A DNA stretch of 64,000 bases, from positions 36,804,819 through 36,868,818 of the forward strand of contig NC_089275.1 in assembly GCF_963678975.1 (NCBI RefSeq). Reading direction: 5' to 3'. This document shows, piece by piece, positions 11,554 to 24,909 of this stretch. A program made the position numbers and the translations under genes. The DNA comes from Dysidea avara (Eukaryota > Porifera > Demospongiae > Dictyoceratida > Dysideidae). Under the pieces are notes generated by a model. It was not told the origin of the DNA and did not search any database. It saw nothing but the letters and a program-made list of their open reading frames with translations. Positions within the stretch are counted from its first letter, which is position 1. The number at the start of each line of letters is the position of its first letter.

Positions 11554-12967
11554 TAACAGCTATATTTAAAATCACAACAAATGCAATGGAGTTACTTTAG
11601 TTTCTAAATAGTAACTAGCTACCTGTTGTATGTAGAAACGTATTAAAGTTTGTTAAGTATCATGAATACGCTGCAGTATTAAAAATATAAACATTCTAAG
11701 TACAAGAAAATGTTAATGTTATAGAATTAATAAGTGTAGGTCACATGGTCTTAATGGGTAATGGGTGTGGCTAATCTACATGATGCTGCATTTCTCAATA
11801 TGATATGTCCTATTCATGACAATTGTAAATCAACATGACAACTGTGGAACACACGTACCAAACCTTCATGATCCTTTTTTACAGCACTATCACACTGTAT
11901 GCATGATAGTTTAACACTGGGAAGTTGAAACCCTCCTGCAGTTGTCACTGTATATGTAAAAAGCCTGTATAGCTTAGAACTAATCATTGTTCCTACCCTT
12001 CTACCCAAACTAATGCATTGGTTCTCAAGCTACTCATAGACCGAGGTGGGATCAATGGTTCTTTCTATATTACTGTACCAGAGTGTGCAATAATAAGAGC
12101 TGTGAAAAATAGCTGTTTGAGAATGGAACTGGCCATACACCATTGATATGCTTCACCCTCTTCATACAATTCTAAATAGCTTGCAACCACTTCATGGTCT
12201 CAGCCATTTATAAACTAAACAGACAGCAGCATGTATATACAGCTGTCAGCTAAACGAATAAGTACCATCATCGCGTTAAGACATGTGCAGCCTATGTGGT
12301 GCTAATAGTACCTGTCCTATCATGCTAGAACTGAAACATGGTCAACAAAGAGAAATGAATCAGTACAACTGCCATATAGTGCTATATACAGCAGTCCATA
12401 TGCTGTGAAGCAATATCAGCATGCTGACTTACTATGAGCAAACGTAGATGCAATGGCACCTACCTATGTGCAGAACCATTTCAGATTACACAGAGCTTGT
12501 TATGGTCAGACATCTGCCATTTTCCAACCATTTTTGGCTAATGTCTAAACAATTTTTGTACAGTACCATTAAGTATGTCTGACCACATAACAGGATTGGT
12601 TAGATCATTTCCAAAACATAATTTCAGGTCCTGAATCAATGTATTGGAAATGAAGCATTACAGATCATTATACTAAAGTGTAGCATGTATGGTCATAGTT
12701 TTATTGCTTTAAATTTTTTTATTCTATCAGTCTAATAGTAAAATGATGGACAACTAAACAGCAGAATGAATCATGCGTAATCTAAAGCAAAAATTATGAT
12801 CAATGATCAACACATGTCCAAACTATGTGGCTGTTGTAGTACATACAAAACTGTAGAATGGTCAATTGCTATATTACAAGCAAAGATTGACTTAACATAC
12901 TTCCTGACACCCAGGTTAAGTAATTTTAAACCTGTGCACCTGGTTTACTGAAATTCTTTTCATAAAA
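11554..12967. other. Non-coding stretch, nothing recognised
   Basis: AT-rich unique-looking sequence with no supported gene. A piece near 12365-12420 (gctatatacagcagtccata) is loosely similar to 13925-13975. Confidence 0.4.
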
Positions 12968-13135
<168 letters not shown>

Positions 13136-16100
13136 CTACCTACCTACCTATCTATGTTAGTCCATATTCACCCACATGAGCAAAATCGTTAAATGGTAAA
13201 AAGCAACCATGCAGGATGTAAGAATTAAAAGCTAAATTAAGTTTCTATTAACCTTCCACACACATAAACTTTGTTCCGCAGTGGTTTCAACTCGGAGGTC
13301 TGAAATACAGGAATGGTGACTCTTCGTGAACAGTCTTCCCTTTTGATTTTATAGACATTTAATAACTTCAACATTGAAGGCCTCTTAGGCTACCAGAGAT
13401 AGTGTTTCCTTGGAGTTGAAAGGAGGGAGTTAAGTACCCTTACTTACACAAATGAAAATGAAAGGTAGCCTCAAGGCTTTCTCTAAATAATTAGCATGAG
13501 AAAGCATAAGACACACTATAAAACAGTTGAAAAGATACTTCTGTGCATGAGTTGTGGTTTAACATGGTTATGCTTCGTTAGTAATGTATAGCAATGTAAT
13601 GTAATTACAGAATTACAAAATAATTTACAACTTACAAATGTACTGAATTACAGTATTTACAAATCCAATTATCTAGCTGAATTAATAATAGCAATAGCAT
13701 GAATAAAATCTACATGATTGATTCCTTGCCTATTTAGCTAGAATGGGAAAGTATTAATTGCATGGCCACCTGGATTTTACAAGTAGCATAACATCACCTT
13801 GTTATAATTTAGGCAAGCAGTTCATGTCATCAAGTTACAAAAGAGATGGTACTTACTCTAATAGAACACAAGGACAAACATACACACAGACATATCAACA
13901 TGCACCCAATTCTCCAGCCCAATACCAATACTTTTCCAACAGTCTATATGCTATGAAACAATACCACAATGCTATGAACGTAGTATTACGAACAAAAAAA
14001 AAAAAAAACTAGAAGAAGCATGCACCAAACAGGTAAAGCTATGCCTGTGATATAAACCTGCAGCCTATACGCTGCCAGTAACCACAACAACTTCAGGGAA
14101 GTGCTATATCAGCCCATCCAGCTGAGCTGGTTGTCCTGTGGTTTGCATGGAATGCAGCTGAATTTTCCATTACATCATGGCCTTCAACATGCAAAAGTGG
14201 ACTAAGGATAGCATGTAAAAGCTTGCATTAAACTTTTTGACATAGTGTAATGATGAGCATTTTATTTCATGTTGATATGTGTTCATATTAACGAGTAAGC
14301 ATCGTCAACAGCTGACATAATTACAAGTGAAGGTAAACAAAATGGGAGGGCAATTAATAGAAAAAGATGACTTAAAGCCAGTTGTAAAATATAATGTTAT
14401 CAGTGTAAATAATGTTCACATCGCACAACATCAAATTTTCAACATATTGATTGATAAAGCATGGCCAATAGTTAGCATCTGTAAAACTTAATTGTTAGTT
14501 CACAAATACTGCACAGGAGCAACATGCAAGTGACCACATAATCTTTCTACTACCAACACATACAAACTGATGCTGATCCACAAGTTCATAATCAATTGAG
14601 AAATGATTGTGGACTCTATAGGTTTCATCACTTTAGTAATTCCCATACGTATTTATACATTTTTAACCTTGCTATTGACAGATATGTGAAAAAACTGAAA
14701 ATGTTGGTGGGCTAGATATATATATGCGCCAACGTTAATAATAGTGGGACCAGCTAGTGAGAAATATAATATGTTAAATAAATTATAATGTACAGTATAT
14801 GGGGAAGGTAGATAAAAAGTGAAAGTCTAATGTGCAGTTGGTGTAGCTCAGAACAGTAATGTATCCTTGGCCCTTTGGGGCTGTTTAGTTCTTTGTCTGA
14901 TGCATACATATAATGGCGCAATATAATTGATAAAGCACATAAGATGTGTAATATCAAATGAACAAAAATTAAATCACATGGACCACTCTATCCCACTAGT
15001 AACAAGGATTGATAATATATTTTACCATTTTGGTGGAGGTTTCAGCTGTTACAAAGAGTAACAATACTTGTGCAACTAGTTAACACATCGGTATCCATGG
15101 TAATGAAACTTTGAAAGGACAAAGCAGTAGTTGAACGTGAATAAAGCTTCAAAGCCTAGAACCACAGTTACAGGTCATACTTCTGTTTAAAAAGAACAGA
15201 TAACAGCAAAGGTGGATATACCATTGTTACAGGTCATGCTGATGGGACCTTCTTTTTAAAAAGAACAGACAAACAGTAAAGGTGGACTAGTATGCATCAG
15301 TGCACACCTGCCTTTTGTAAAACAACAAAAGTCCATGTACAGCTAGATTTGATTTAGTTTTACATCATACAGTATCTACTTGAAACACAGTAATAACTTG
15401 TGTATAGAAGCCTACCAGAGATAGTTAGTAGTCTTTTTCTGCTCTTGTGCTGGTTAAAGGGACTGTAAACAAACAGTAGTGTCTCAGTTTATTTCTTGGA
15501 TAGGTTTAGTAGCCCAGTACAGCAAATAGAGGTAGAGAAAAATGAGGAAAAACAAATGCGATGGTGCAACTGGTATGCACAAGATATTACCTCTGTTAGG
15601 TGGAGAAGTGACTCAGGGAAAATGTTACAGTAACAGCTATACCATTGTTTGTTTCATGGTACTGCTAAACCAGCTTTTGTAAACAAACTTAGCTAGTCTT
15701 ACTTCAGAGAAGCTTTGATAGCGGAAAGCATGCACTACAGGCTGAGCTACAGACAGCAATTCAACTATTGTACTATTGTCTTCCAGCAGAAATTTCCAGC
15801 AATCTTGGAACACTACGACATTGAAAGGAGAATAGCTTGGTATTTATGAGCATGATGGTTACTAAACTGTTTAGTTTCCATTGTTCTTGGCATCTAAACA
15901 CACTACAATATTTTCAAAGTACACTGAGATCAACAGCCATGACAAGATTATGGCAAAAGAGTATTAAAGAGTTTCTTAGTTTCTGGTGTTGAAGTTCATA
16001 CTGTACCGACAAAAAATAAGTATTTAGCAGCTGGGCAACCAGTATAATACTATAGGTTATCAGAAGTTTGCTAAATGCCTATCTCATTTTAAACATTTAA

Positions 16101-17118
16101 CAATTCAAGTGATTATACCTATTTTGCAGACTGCAGTAAGTGTACCAGCAGTGGTACGGTAAGACCAATGAAATTGTTCATGCACAAAATGCTGGAGTGT
16201 TGAATATAAGACATAGATAGGCATGAAGTATTGTAGTGGCTCTTTTTGTACTGTAATTTTTACTCACACATCCACTGAGGGAACACAGGTCATGTGTAAA
16301 TGAATAAGTGACTTATGCAGTCAACCCCTAAACGACCTGTACTATAATCTAAACTTTATTTGCTAGCAAATCTAAATACTATACATAAATATTATTTAAA
16401 TTATCAACATACCTGCATACAGACACTTACATCCATTGTCGACAACTTTCCAATGTTGGGTCAAGGAGAAGTTCTACATAATTACATATGTATATGCATA
16501 GTAGTGAAACATACACTTACATACATGCACAGAAAGTATAGCATATTAATTGTGTATATAAAAGTAGCCCTTTGAACATGATATCAGATTATTGGATACA
16601 ACAATCTGTACTACTTAGGTCCTTCAAGTCCATTGTAAACTAATCCTTTTCGGCAAGCACATGTTTGGAACTTTCTTACCACCTATTTGTAGTTGCATTA
16701 CACACTACACGCTGGATTTTGAAAACTAAAAGCAAAGCAAAAACATTGTACTGATACCCTTCCATTCAAAACTTAAACTGAAACCTGACTTAGTTGCCAT
16801 TTGTTCTCACTTTAAAGGTCAACTTAAAAGAATATGCTTAGTACAGATGCCAATCCACCTGTCTAAAACAGCAAAGGCAAAAATTAGCTTGTTTACATAC
16901 AAACAGGTTCCATTGCTAGGCTTGGGGTGAAGTACATTGGTACTTGTCTTGAGTGCACTTATAAGCACACCTTTAGAGTACAATGAAGCCCTTTCATATA
17001 TGTGCATATACATGTGAAATGCAGAAGCTGACATTGGAATTAATGGTCAAAGTGCAATAAGGTCTGACCTTAGTCCCTTTACTTCTGAGGCAAGTACACA
17101 AAAAGTTAGGAATTTTCA
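13136..17118. other. Long non-coding stretch
   Basis: No gene is recognised on either strand. Small features are an A-run at 13994-14009, a tandem duplication at 15168-15293 and scattered AT-rich microsatellites. The short ORFs show no domain, no codon bias and no splice context. Confidence 0.4.
15168..15293. repeat. Tandem duplication, two copies of about 60 bp
   Basis: ACAGGTCAT ... TTTAAAAAGAACAGA ... CAG(C/T)AAAGGTGGA occurs twice, at about 15168-15222 and 15229-15293, with small indels. Confidence 0.7.
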
Positions 17119-17242
17119 ACTAGAGTAGGGACCATAGCACATCGATAAAAAATAGCACAGTAGGGCTATAGGCTATAATATCGTGCACTACTCCAGCTTG
17201 TTTCAGTACAATTTATTGATGTGCGATGGTCCCTACTCTAGT
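17119..17242. mobile_element. MITE with ACTAGAGTAGGGACCATAG ends
   Basis: Left ACTAGAGTAGGGACCATAGC pairs with right ATGGTCCCTACTCTAGT. The arms continue through CACATCGATAAA/TTTATTGATGTG. A half copy (left arm only, with related left flank) lies at 28188-28260. Confidence 0.8.
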
Positions 17243-17254
17243 ACTAAGCAATGT

Positions 17255-17400
17255 CGAACAGTGAAAAAATCCAGCCCGTAGCTTTAGGGATTATCAAGTT
17301 ACGTTTGTCTGAAGGCATCAATCAGTCAGTTACTCAGTGAAAATTCTGTTAATAATTTTAAAATTCCGTAGCAACTTGTTGAAAGTGTTTTGGGTTGATC
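17255..17400 (+). repeat. Dispersed repeat related to 27430-27660
   Basis: The words CCCGTAGCTTTAGGGATTAT, CAAGTTACGTTTGTCTGAAG and GCATCAATCAGTCAGT, followed by AGCAACTTGTTGAAAGTGTT, recur as the reverse complement at about 27480-27630. Part also recurs at 37445-37500. Confidence 0.65.
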
Positions 17401-18353
17401 TGAAGAATTGTTTGGGCCTAACCAATACTACTTCATCGTCATTATCAGTTGCTACATGCTTATGGTGATTATTGGTGAACATAATATTCCTGGTTATGCA
17501 GTCAGGGAAACCTCAGTATGCTATGTCAATGCAAATATTTTATCATACCAGCACAACCACTCTCAATCTACTAACTTCTTTGTACATCACGAGCCAAAGG
17601 TACACAAAAGTACAATGAATAGTTGCATTCTTTACAAGGATCAAAGCATGCTAAGAATGTCAAGGATATTCCATTGAATAGACAATAAAATTGGCTTCCT
17701 GCATGTACAGTGTTTGCTGATTAAGCTACCTGTATTTAACACTCTCTTTTTATCTCATATCAACACCTTCCCCAGACTGAACTCCTGCTACTATCCAAGG
17801 AATTTCAACAACGGGGATGTATTCTGTGGCCTCCTGAACTGATCTCCTGTGCTTCCTTCCCTTGTCCAGGATGTCAGGAGCTTGATTGATATTTATGCAC
17901 ATGTCAAATAATACATATAACATAAGGACTTATCTTAATTTCCTGCATGTTAGTTAGCTACAGACACATGTTGGAACGGGCACTTATAATTGTATGGGAG
18001 AGTCAAAGTGACGAAGTGTACTGTATCTTCCTGTGGAAGTGAGGATGCTGTGGGGGAAAGCCCACTTTATGAAATGTACTGTATACAGTTGATCATATAC
18101 ATGATATTTTTAAATTGCTTAATAAGATCTTTGCTCTACATTATAATGTGGCATATTTCAGTGCACAGAGAGAACTTGCTTACTGGTTTGCAATTGAGGA
18201 ACACACTACCCATTCAACTGGTAGAGTGTCATGGAATAAACAAGTGCTAGTTTGCTATACTTGTTTGCAACTGCAGTCATGCTGGCAAGCAGGGAGGCAG
18301 ACAGAGATCAAGTTTTAGTGATTTAAAAAGGTATTACTGGCATGTGTATTATT
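17401..18353. other. Non-coding stretch, nothing recognised
   Basis: No supported gene. The ORFs at 17408-17677 and 17990-18318 have no recognisable domain or splice context. Confidence 0.35.
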
Positions 18354-18948
18354 CTCGTGTGGCCATGCAGACCGCTTTTTCTTGGCACAGTGTTTATCAA
18401 TTAGAATTATATTTTATATTAAGTGCCTGCTTGAAAAGGGGTCTGGTCCAGAATCAATATGCCAACTTGTTTTCACACCTCAAGCTAGAGCTTGGGGTGT
18501 TTAATCAACTTTCATCATAAAACGTATACTTCCTTTTAAATTTCAAGCCACGTACGCAGCGGAAATCCCATGAACAATTGCCGGTAGTGGTGATGAGAGA
18601 CACTGAGGCTGTTTTTGTAGGATTGAAAAGGACACGGATCGATTCCTTGTGGAAATGAAAAGGCTAAAGATGAACTGAGCAAGGAATTCTTTTCAGCCTT
18701 AGAAAACTAACCTCAGTGTCTCTCATCACCGTTACCGGCAATCGTTCATGGTATTTCCAGTGCATACGTGGCTTGAAATTTGAAAGGAAGTATAGAATTT
18801 ATGATGAAAGTTGATTAAACAGGAGCTGTAGCTTGGGGTATGAAAATGAGTTGGCGTATTGATTCTGGACCAGACCGTTTTTGATCAGGCACTTTTAATT
18901 CTAATTGATAAGCATTGTGCTGAGAAAAAGTGGTCTGGCCACATGAGA
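18354..18948. mobile_element. 595-bp foldback element with arms of about 255 bp
   Basis: The left arm (18354-18618, from CTCGTGTGGCCATGCAGACC) and the right arm (about 18698-18948, ending TGGTCTGGCCACATGAGAC) are imperfect inverted repeats over nearly the whole element. Paired blocks include TCAGTGTCTCTCATCACC, TTGCCGGTA/TACCGGCAA, and TTGATTCTGGACCAGACC with its complement. The loop is about 80 nt. No internal gene is seen. It is a non-autonomous foldback or MITE. Confidence 0.85.
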
Positions 18949-19044
18949 CTACATGTGTGTATGGTCTTTTGTTTAGCTATAATCATTTGATCTTGACGTA
19001 TAGACACCAAGGCAATTCCAATGAGGTACTTTATTATTATTAAC

Positions 19045-19180
19045 ACTTTACAGTAACCGGCACTGAAGGTCTACAGCAACATGTGCTGCAGCCTTAGGAT
19101 TACCTAACCTAATTTCAAGGACTTAGACTTAATGACTTATACTTATAACTGGAAAGGTGTAACAGAAAAGGGGCCAAATT
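19045..19180 (-). mobile_element. SINE fragment (same family as 26551-27240)
   Basis: Matches the SINE body: CACTTTACAGTAACCGGCAC, TGAAGGTCTACAGCAACATG, TGCTGCAGCCTTAGGATTAC and AAAAGGGGCCAAA. TTATTATTA precedes it and represents the A-rich tail of a minus-strand insertion. The tRNA-like head is missing. Confidence 0.75.
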
Positions 19181-19504
19181 ATAAGCAACGTAAGATATTT
19201 CTAGGGTGGTTTTTGGAGGAGATACTTTTGGCAGGTGCCATTAATTGTTGGGGTGGTCCCTACTAAATAATACTACTGTACTGTTTGATACTGTCTCTGG
19301 TTAAATGGTATTTTATATATATTTATTTTTGTCAGTAAATTGCTAGTTGCGTGTGTAGTCAAACACATGTATATACATGAGGTTTACATAATTCATGTGC
19401 AATAACTATTATTTAATTAGTTGATCATTGTCCCCCAATATGTTTTAAAACCTTTTTCAGCATTAAATATTTTATCAATAGCTAGTTTCATGAGGTCTGC
19501 ACTA

Positions 19505-19867
19505 GAGGTGTGCGATGACAAAGTTAGACATATCTCGATATTTATTTTAAACTTATCTCGATTATCTAACATATCTCGATAATTGAAAAACATTATTTGT
19601 TATAGTTTACTGTCAATACTTAACCAGTAAAGTGAGCAACTTGCAATTTAAAGAGTACAAAATAGTGAAAAACGTTAGTTTTAACAATGTTTCCAAGTGG
19701 TAGGAGAGTTGAAGCCCCCAGGAGGTATCTACACCATCAGATATTCTTTGGTATACAAGTAATTTACGGACATTTACTATTATCTAGATAAATAAACTTA
19801 TCATCCTTATCTCGATAAGTCTTACGATATCTCGATAATCGGATATATCTAGATAATCGCACACCTC
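19505..19867. mobile_element. MITE with GAGGTGTGCGAT ends and TA flanks
   Basis: GAGGTGTGCGAT at the left and ATCGCACACCTC at the right are perfect inverted repeats. TA on both sides (19503-19504 and 19868-19869) fits a TA target duplication. The subterminal regions carry multiple ATCTCGATA words in both orientations (19540-19585 and 19805-19855), which could be transposase-binding repeats. Confidence 0.8.
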
Positions 19868-20194
19868 TAATCCCTTTACCCCTATAAGGATGAATAAATA
19901 TATACAGCCTTTGATACCTCAGTACACTGATACAATAACTGTGCACATCTACTGTATGTGCAAATACCCAGCCCACAGTACCCAGTATCAAATATAACTC
20001 TTAGCTTTCAATCTTCGAAGTGTAATAATAATATTATGTCAGATCGAGTGTCAAGTGATCAAGTGTCTTAGTATAGTATTTATCAGAACAATATAATAAT
20101 TGTTAGTGGGAGCTACGCACACTAACACTGCTAGTGCAAGTGCACTGTAACTCTTCTAAACATTTGGTATGCATTATAGTACTAAATAACAATA

Positions 20195-20545
20195 CAATAA
20201 ATTATGCTACATGATAAGTATGATATAGACCATTCTGATTTTTTTACTTTTTCACCCATTACCCATATCAGAGGTCATACATTTAAGCTATTTAAATATT
20301 TTTCAAGAACAGATGCCAGGAAATATTTTTTTACAAGAAGAGTTGTTGAATCATGGAATAATTTACCCCAAGAAGTAGCATGTGCAGCATCAGTTGATGA
20401 TTTTAAGAAATTGATTGACCAATATTCATCTAACACTATGTATAAATGTATGTAATTAGTCTACTTGTACTTTTTTTACCTGTTGATCAGGTGTAACAGG
20501 CTGTTTAGCCTTATAAATTACCTGTAATAAATAATAATAATAATA
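20195..20545 (+). mobile_element. 3' end of a 5'-truncated non-LTR retrotransposon (LINE)
   Basis: The open frame 20204-20455 ends in RGHTFKLFKYFSRTDARKYF, then FTRRVVESWNNLPQEV and a final VDDFKKLIDQY. This matches the typical C-terminal tail of a CR1/L2/Jockey-type reverse transcriptase ORF (basic RGH, RKYFF, VV.WN.LP..V). A short 3' UTR follows, ending in (TAA)n at about 20523-20546, the usual tail of such LINEs. Everything upstream of about 20195 is absent, as expected for 5' truncation. The tail reads without a stop, so the insertion is probably fairly young. Confidence 0.8.
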
Positions 20546-21245
20546 ATATTGTTATGCACGTACATTATCTTTGATATGGCATTGAATATATAGCGTGCAA
20601 ACTACAAACGGTAAGTAGAGCTGCTATCCCAAAATGTATGAAACAAGTAGTGCAGTTGGTCCTCTAACAAAAAGTCCTCTAACAAAAAAGAGGCTTAACT
20701 GCTTAATCACTAGCATATATAGGACATTAAAGAGAATTTCCAAGGTGTTTCCATTAAAATATGAAGGTATTTCATCACTTGCTTACTTTATTGCAGACCT
20801 CAGTGCCGACATGTTAATTCACTGATATCAAACAGCTGATCCCCTGCAGGGACCCAGAGGAATGACAAGGCCTTTATATACTCAATCAAGGATTATTCTC
20901 TTCTCAACAACTTTTCATGCAAACATTTGTAATTTAATAAAAAAAAATGTGACAGCTAGCAGTGACTTGATTGGTTTTTCGTTATAGCTGTAGATGTTGG
21001 ATGATCTGGTTACTGGACACCAATATTGCTGACAGGAAAACCAAAAATATGAATGACATTATTAATAGTATCGATATTGTAGAGCATAGCATTGGACATG
21101 GAGGATTTCAATATAAACTAGGGAAGGACAGGACTCTATAGGTCATTAACAAATCTGGTTTTTTAAGCATCACGCAGATAACAAATTCACAGGCTATAAG
21201 CCTTCTCACAGGTCCCTATAGTGGGATAGCATTCACAGAATTAAA
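20546..21245. other. Non-coding stretch, nothing recognised
   Basis: No supported gene or clear repeat. The small ORF at 20634-20825 has no recognisable features. Confidence 0.35.
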
Positions 21246-21250
21246 TGTAG

Positions 21251-21539
21251 CAGTGGCAGATTTAGTGGGGTTTCAAGGTTTCCATGGAAAAACCCTTTGA
21301 AAAATGATTATGCAACAGTTGAGTATTTTAATTAAATATTGCGACGTACACCTATAATAAGCGATGTGCATGCTCAATGCTGTGCATTTATTTTACAGAC
21401 TAAAATTGTTACCAAATACAATCTCAGAGCATCTAAATTTCAAAAATTTCCTGGAGGTGGCATGCCCACAGACCACCCTAGCATGCTTCACACATTCACC
21501 CATGTCAGTGTATATGTCCACTTCCTAGATCTGCCACTG
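21251..21539. mobile_element. hAT-like MITE (CAGTGGCAGAT ends)
   Basis: The left end CAGTGGCAGATTTA pairs with the right end TAGATCTGCCACTG. TGTAG flanks both sides directly (21246-21250 and 21540-21544). The interior shares words with the element at 33125-34461 (AAATTGTTACCAAATACAAT, CTCAGAGCAT and a G-rich GGTGGCATGCCCACAGACC core). The ORF across it is a by-product. Confidence 0.65.
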
Positions 21540-21689
21540 TGTAGATACTATAATTGTCAATTACGTACATGTCTGATAGTGACATGCCGGGACTGAGTAA
21601 CTACAAAGGCAATCTAATAATGAAGGAGAATTGATTCCGATATAGAAGAGTTAGCCAATATGTTTGTAGCTATATTGTTCAATGTACAA

Positions 21690-21915
21690 AACTCAATCAG
21701 TGATCATGAGTATAAAATTATAAAAACAAAAAAGTGAAGGTCACTGTTAAATTTTGTGAAAATCACTACTAATGTCTGCCACAATACTCACTATTAATTG
21801 TAGTGACGTCCACTACTATGTAGTGAGGGTCACTACAAGGTCACTACACAAAAATAGTGAGTAGCTATTTAGTAGTGAAATTCACTACTAATTTCACTTC
21901 TAATTTTTTACGGTG
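21690..21915. repeat. CACTAC/GTAGTG-rich inverted-repeat element
   Basis: More than ten copies of CACTAC or GTAGTG in alternating orientation make a complex self-complementary segment. Ends are not clear. Confidence 0.45.
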
Positions 21916-22365
21916 TAACAACATACATACAGCCTGTACGTAGATACATGTACTGTACCCATTTAGCTAATTAAGTGATTGATAAGTACATCAATCGATT
22001 GCAATAGATGAAGCTTGGACAGTGTGTTTGTTAAGCTGGTTCCATAATTTCATTGTAAACAGAAAAAAAAGAATTTTTGTATGCATAGCTAGCTAATAAG
22101 CAGTCTGGTTGAAAGAGTGCACATTGACACCATAAGCTACTGTAGCTGCACACGTAGATAATTCGTTACAGAAGCCATACCACTTGTCGTCAGCATAAGG
22201 TCATTTATTGATACTGAAGGTGATATCAACAGGTTACATCACGCGTATGGTTTCATAATTACACCCTGAGGCAACGTCTGCTTGAACGTGTTGTCTTACT
22301 TACGTACAAAGGTTCCACTCGCCTGGCGTCAAGTTAGCAGTTCTATAGCTACGTACGTAGCTAAA

Positions 22366-22536
22366 ATGAGTTCTCCTAGTAGAGACGTCACTTTGGGAAT
22401 TAGCTTGGTGCTATCAACAGTTAGTCTAGTGTTACTATTGGTGGCGACCTGCTACTTCCAGACATCACTGAGGGCACTAGAAAAACAAGTGGAGCTTGAT
22501 GAAGAGTTGCTGTTACAGCTGCAAGAACAACTCAAA
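22366..22536 (+). CDS. Transmembrane collagen A, exon 1 (cytoplasmic tail, membrane span, stalk)
   Basis: First coding exon of a three-exon gene: join 22366-22536, 29008-30208, 30375-30556, about 517 residues. This exon encodes MSSPSRDVTLGISLVLSTVS, then a Leu/Val-rich membrane span ending CYFQTSL, then a charged heptad-like stalk (LEKQVELDEELLLQLQEQLK). It lacks a cleavable-looking signal peptide and should be a type II membrane protein. The donor is AAA|GTGAGT, phase 0. An in-frame ATG lies upstream at 22282. The 22366 ATG was chosen because alignment with paralogue B (39444) starts there. The exon is about 80% identical in protein to exon 1 of gene B, showing a tandem duplication. Confidence 0.75.
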
Positions 22537-23417
22537 GTGAGTAACCAGGACCCTGTAGTGGTGCTTAAAGCTTAGCTTGTGTGTCTGTGGCTCCGAGTGT
22601 GGCTCTCTGGGGGATATCGCATGCATTGGTAAAACTCCCCCTCTGGTAAAACTGGGAGGGGAGAGGGAGATTACTTGGCATAACGGGAACCCAGAACTGG
22701 GAGATTAGTCATATCCGGGTGGTAGGTCTATGACACCTCTACAAATCACGTACACCCTTCAGCTACCAAATCACAATCACCTTAATCTCTCGAGCGATTT
22801 TGTCCACGCAAATAATTACGAAATATTGTCCTTCAGGACCCTCACAAATCGTACTACGACAATCACATGTGATTCAGAAGTTTCAAATCACTATTTAATT
22901 AAAACACAAAATCGTGACAAACAAATAGAGTAATTTATATCACAGAGGACAGTTTGGCTTCAGCCTGGATTAAGTCAATTGACATTGATGTTAAAGATTG
23001 CCCAAAACATCCCTTAGAAAATCTAGATCTCATAAACATCTAATGGATGAATGCAAAAGGGAAAAGGATAAACAGCATCTCACCCATCCCATAACGACAG
23101 CATAAGGTGTGTCCCGTTTGTTGGAAAGAAGGAAGGCAAGACACTTATAGAACACAGTAGCTACGTCAGCCATTCCTCCAGTAGCTGAGAAAATTAATGG
23201 AGTGAATGAACCATGCTCTATTTCACATATTCAGGTCTCATATGAGTACTTCTTAGACATTTCATATCAAGCTTCAAATCACAAATCGGGCTTCAAATTG
23301 CAAAATGATTTCAAATCACATACAGATTGTGAAGGTCGGTCATATCACATGCACAATACCACAAGGAGGCATTTTTTGCACTAAGATGGTTTCTGGATCC
23401 AGAAGAGAACCGAGTCA

Positions 23418-23430
23418 CCCCCCCCCCCCC

Positions 23431-23461
<31 letters not shown>
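23418..23461. repeat. Poly-C plus (CA)n microsatellite
   Basis: A run of C followed by (AC)n. Confidence 0.9.
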
Positions 23462-23466
<5 letters not shown>

Positions 23467-24708
23467 CTACAGACAAGCTGCACGCTTGGTTCCAAAAAAT
23501 TGAGATACTCTAATAGAGCAGTCAGCCACTCTAAGGATGTAGGAAGGTGCATAGGGGCTGAAGTACCCTTCCTACTAAATTTACTGAGTGCTAGCTAGAA
23601 AGATAGTAGAAGCTACAGCACAGGTGTGATTGCTTCAGATGTAATCGCAACTGTGCTTCCTTTAGACTAAAGCATACATGCATGGACAATAAAAAGATGA
23701 GAAGAAAAGAGCTAATCTCTTACAGGAATCTCCTGCTCTCACTCCTGCTCCCCTCCTGGTTTTACCATTACCGCTCTCTGTGGTCTGTGCTTAAGGTGGT
23801 ACCTATACGTAGCTTTATGCTAGATTAATAATTGTTAGTTGAACTGCTAAGCTATACACTCATAGATTGTTTATTCAGCTAGATATAGTATACACATTCA
23901 TTTGTTCTGTATTTTTCAAATTACGTAGCTTATCCACAAAGCCAGAGTATTTAACTTATGTATCATTGAAGCTGAGTGTAGCTATTTAGGTGTGGTGATT
24001 GTAACGTCCTTTCAGAATGGATGGAAATTAGGTGAATACATGATTCTACAATTTGATGGCTTGTGGAAAAAAGGAGATTCACAATGTATTGGCTTCTTGG
24101 TGTACTTAACTGTTGAAGCTTCTATATAGCTACATAGCTAATGGTACATTACTATAATTATATATATATGGCCAAGAATTCAAAATGATGCCTGTAAGGC
24201 GTAATGTACATAGCAAATGTATACTCTATTAACATGTTTCTCCTTTATTCACTAATTATTATACGAACTGTATGATTACAATTTTAGTATAGCCAGTTTT
24301 ACAAAAGTGTGGTGACTAAATTACACTATCATTTAATGCAATGACGATAGTCCAATATGTACGTAGCTACGAAATACTAACTACTATAACAATTTATGTT
24401 TATAATAAGGTTTAGTCTATGGAATGCAACTTTACTAACCCAAAAGAATGTTAAATATATTTGTTTCTCAGTTAAATAAAATTGATTATATATATAAAAC
24501 TGTTAACTGTAAAGTTTTAGGATATTATGCCAAAGGGGGTAAAGTTAAACATTCAACTGGAACAACTCTTTTCTCAAGTTTTCCCTACACACGCTGAGTA
24601 AAGGGACGAGTCTATTTTGCTTCTTTTCCACCTATTTTTTCTTTCCAGCAATTCTTTTATTTTTCATCTACTATGCTCTAAGTGCAAAGATACAATTTCA
24701 TCTTATAG

Positions 24709-24909
24709 TGACTGTTCAATTGGAGTATCTCGATCTGTACTTGCTCTTACCACGTAATACTGTAGCAAGAAGTTACCTAAGGTTGTTTAACATAATTTAT
24801 GTGACTGCTCTATTGGGGTATCTCGATTGCCACTTACTCTTCCTGTAACAATTAGCCGTGTATTGTTGATATTTTATCACATGTGACTGTTCTATTAGAG
24901 TATCCTGAT
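24709..24909 (+). repeat. Cluster of three TGACTG-type motifs
   Basis: Direct copies at 24709, 24802 and 24883 read TGACTGTTCAATTGGAGTAT, TGACTGCTCTATTGGGGTAT and TGACTGTTCTATTAGAGTAT. The first two continue CTCGAT and the third CCTGAT. The spacing is about 93 and 81 bp, and the sequence between copies is not repeated. Confidence 0.85.
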
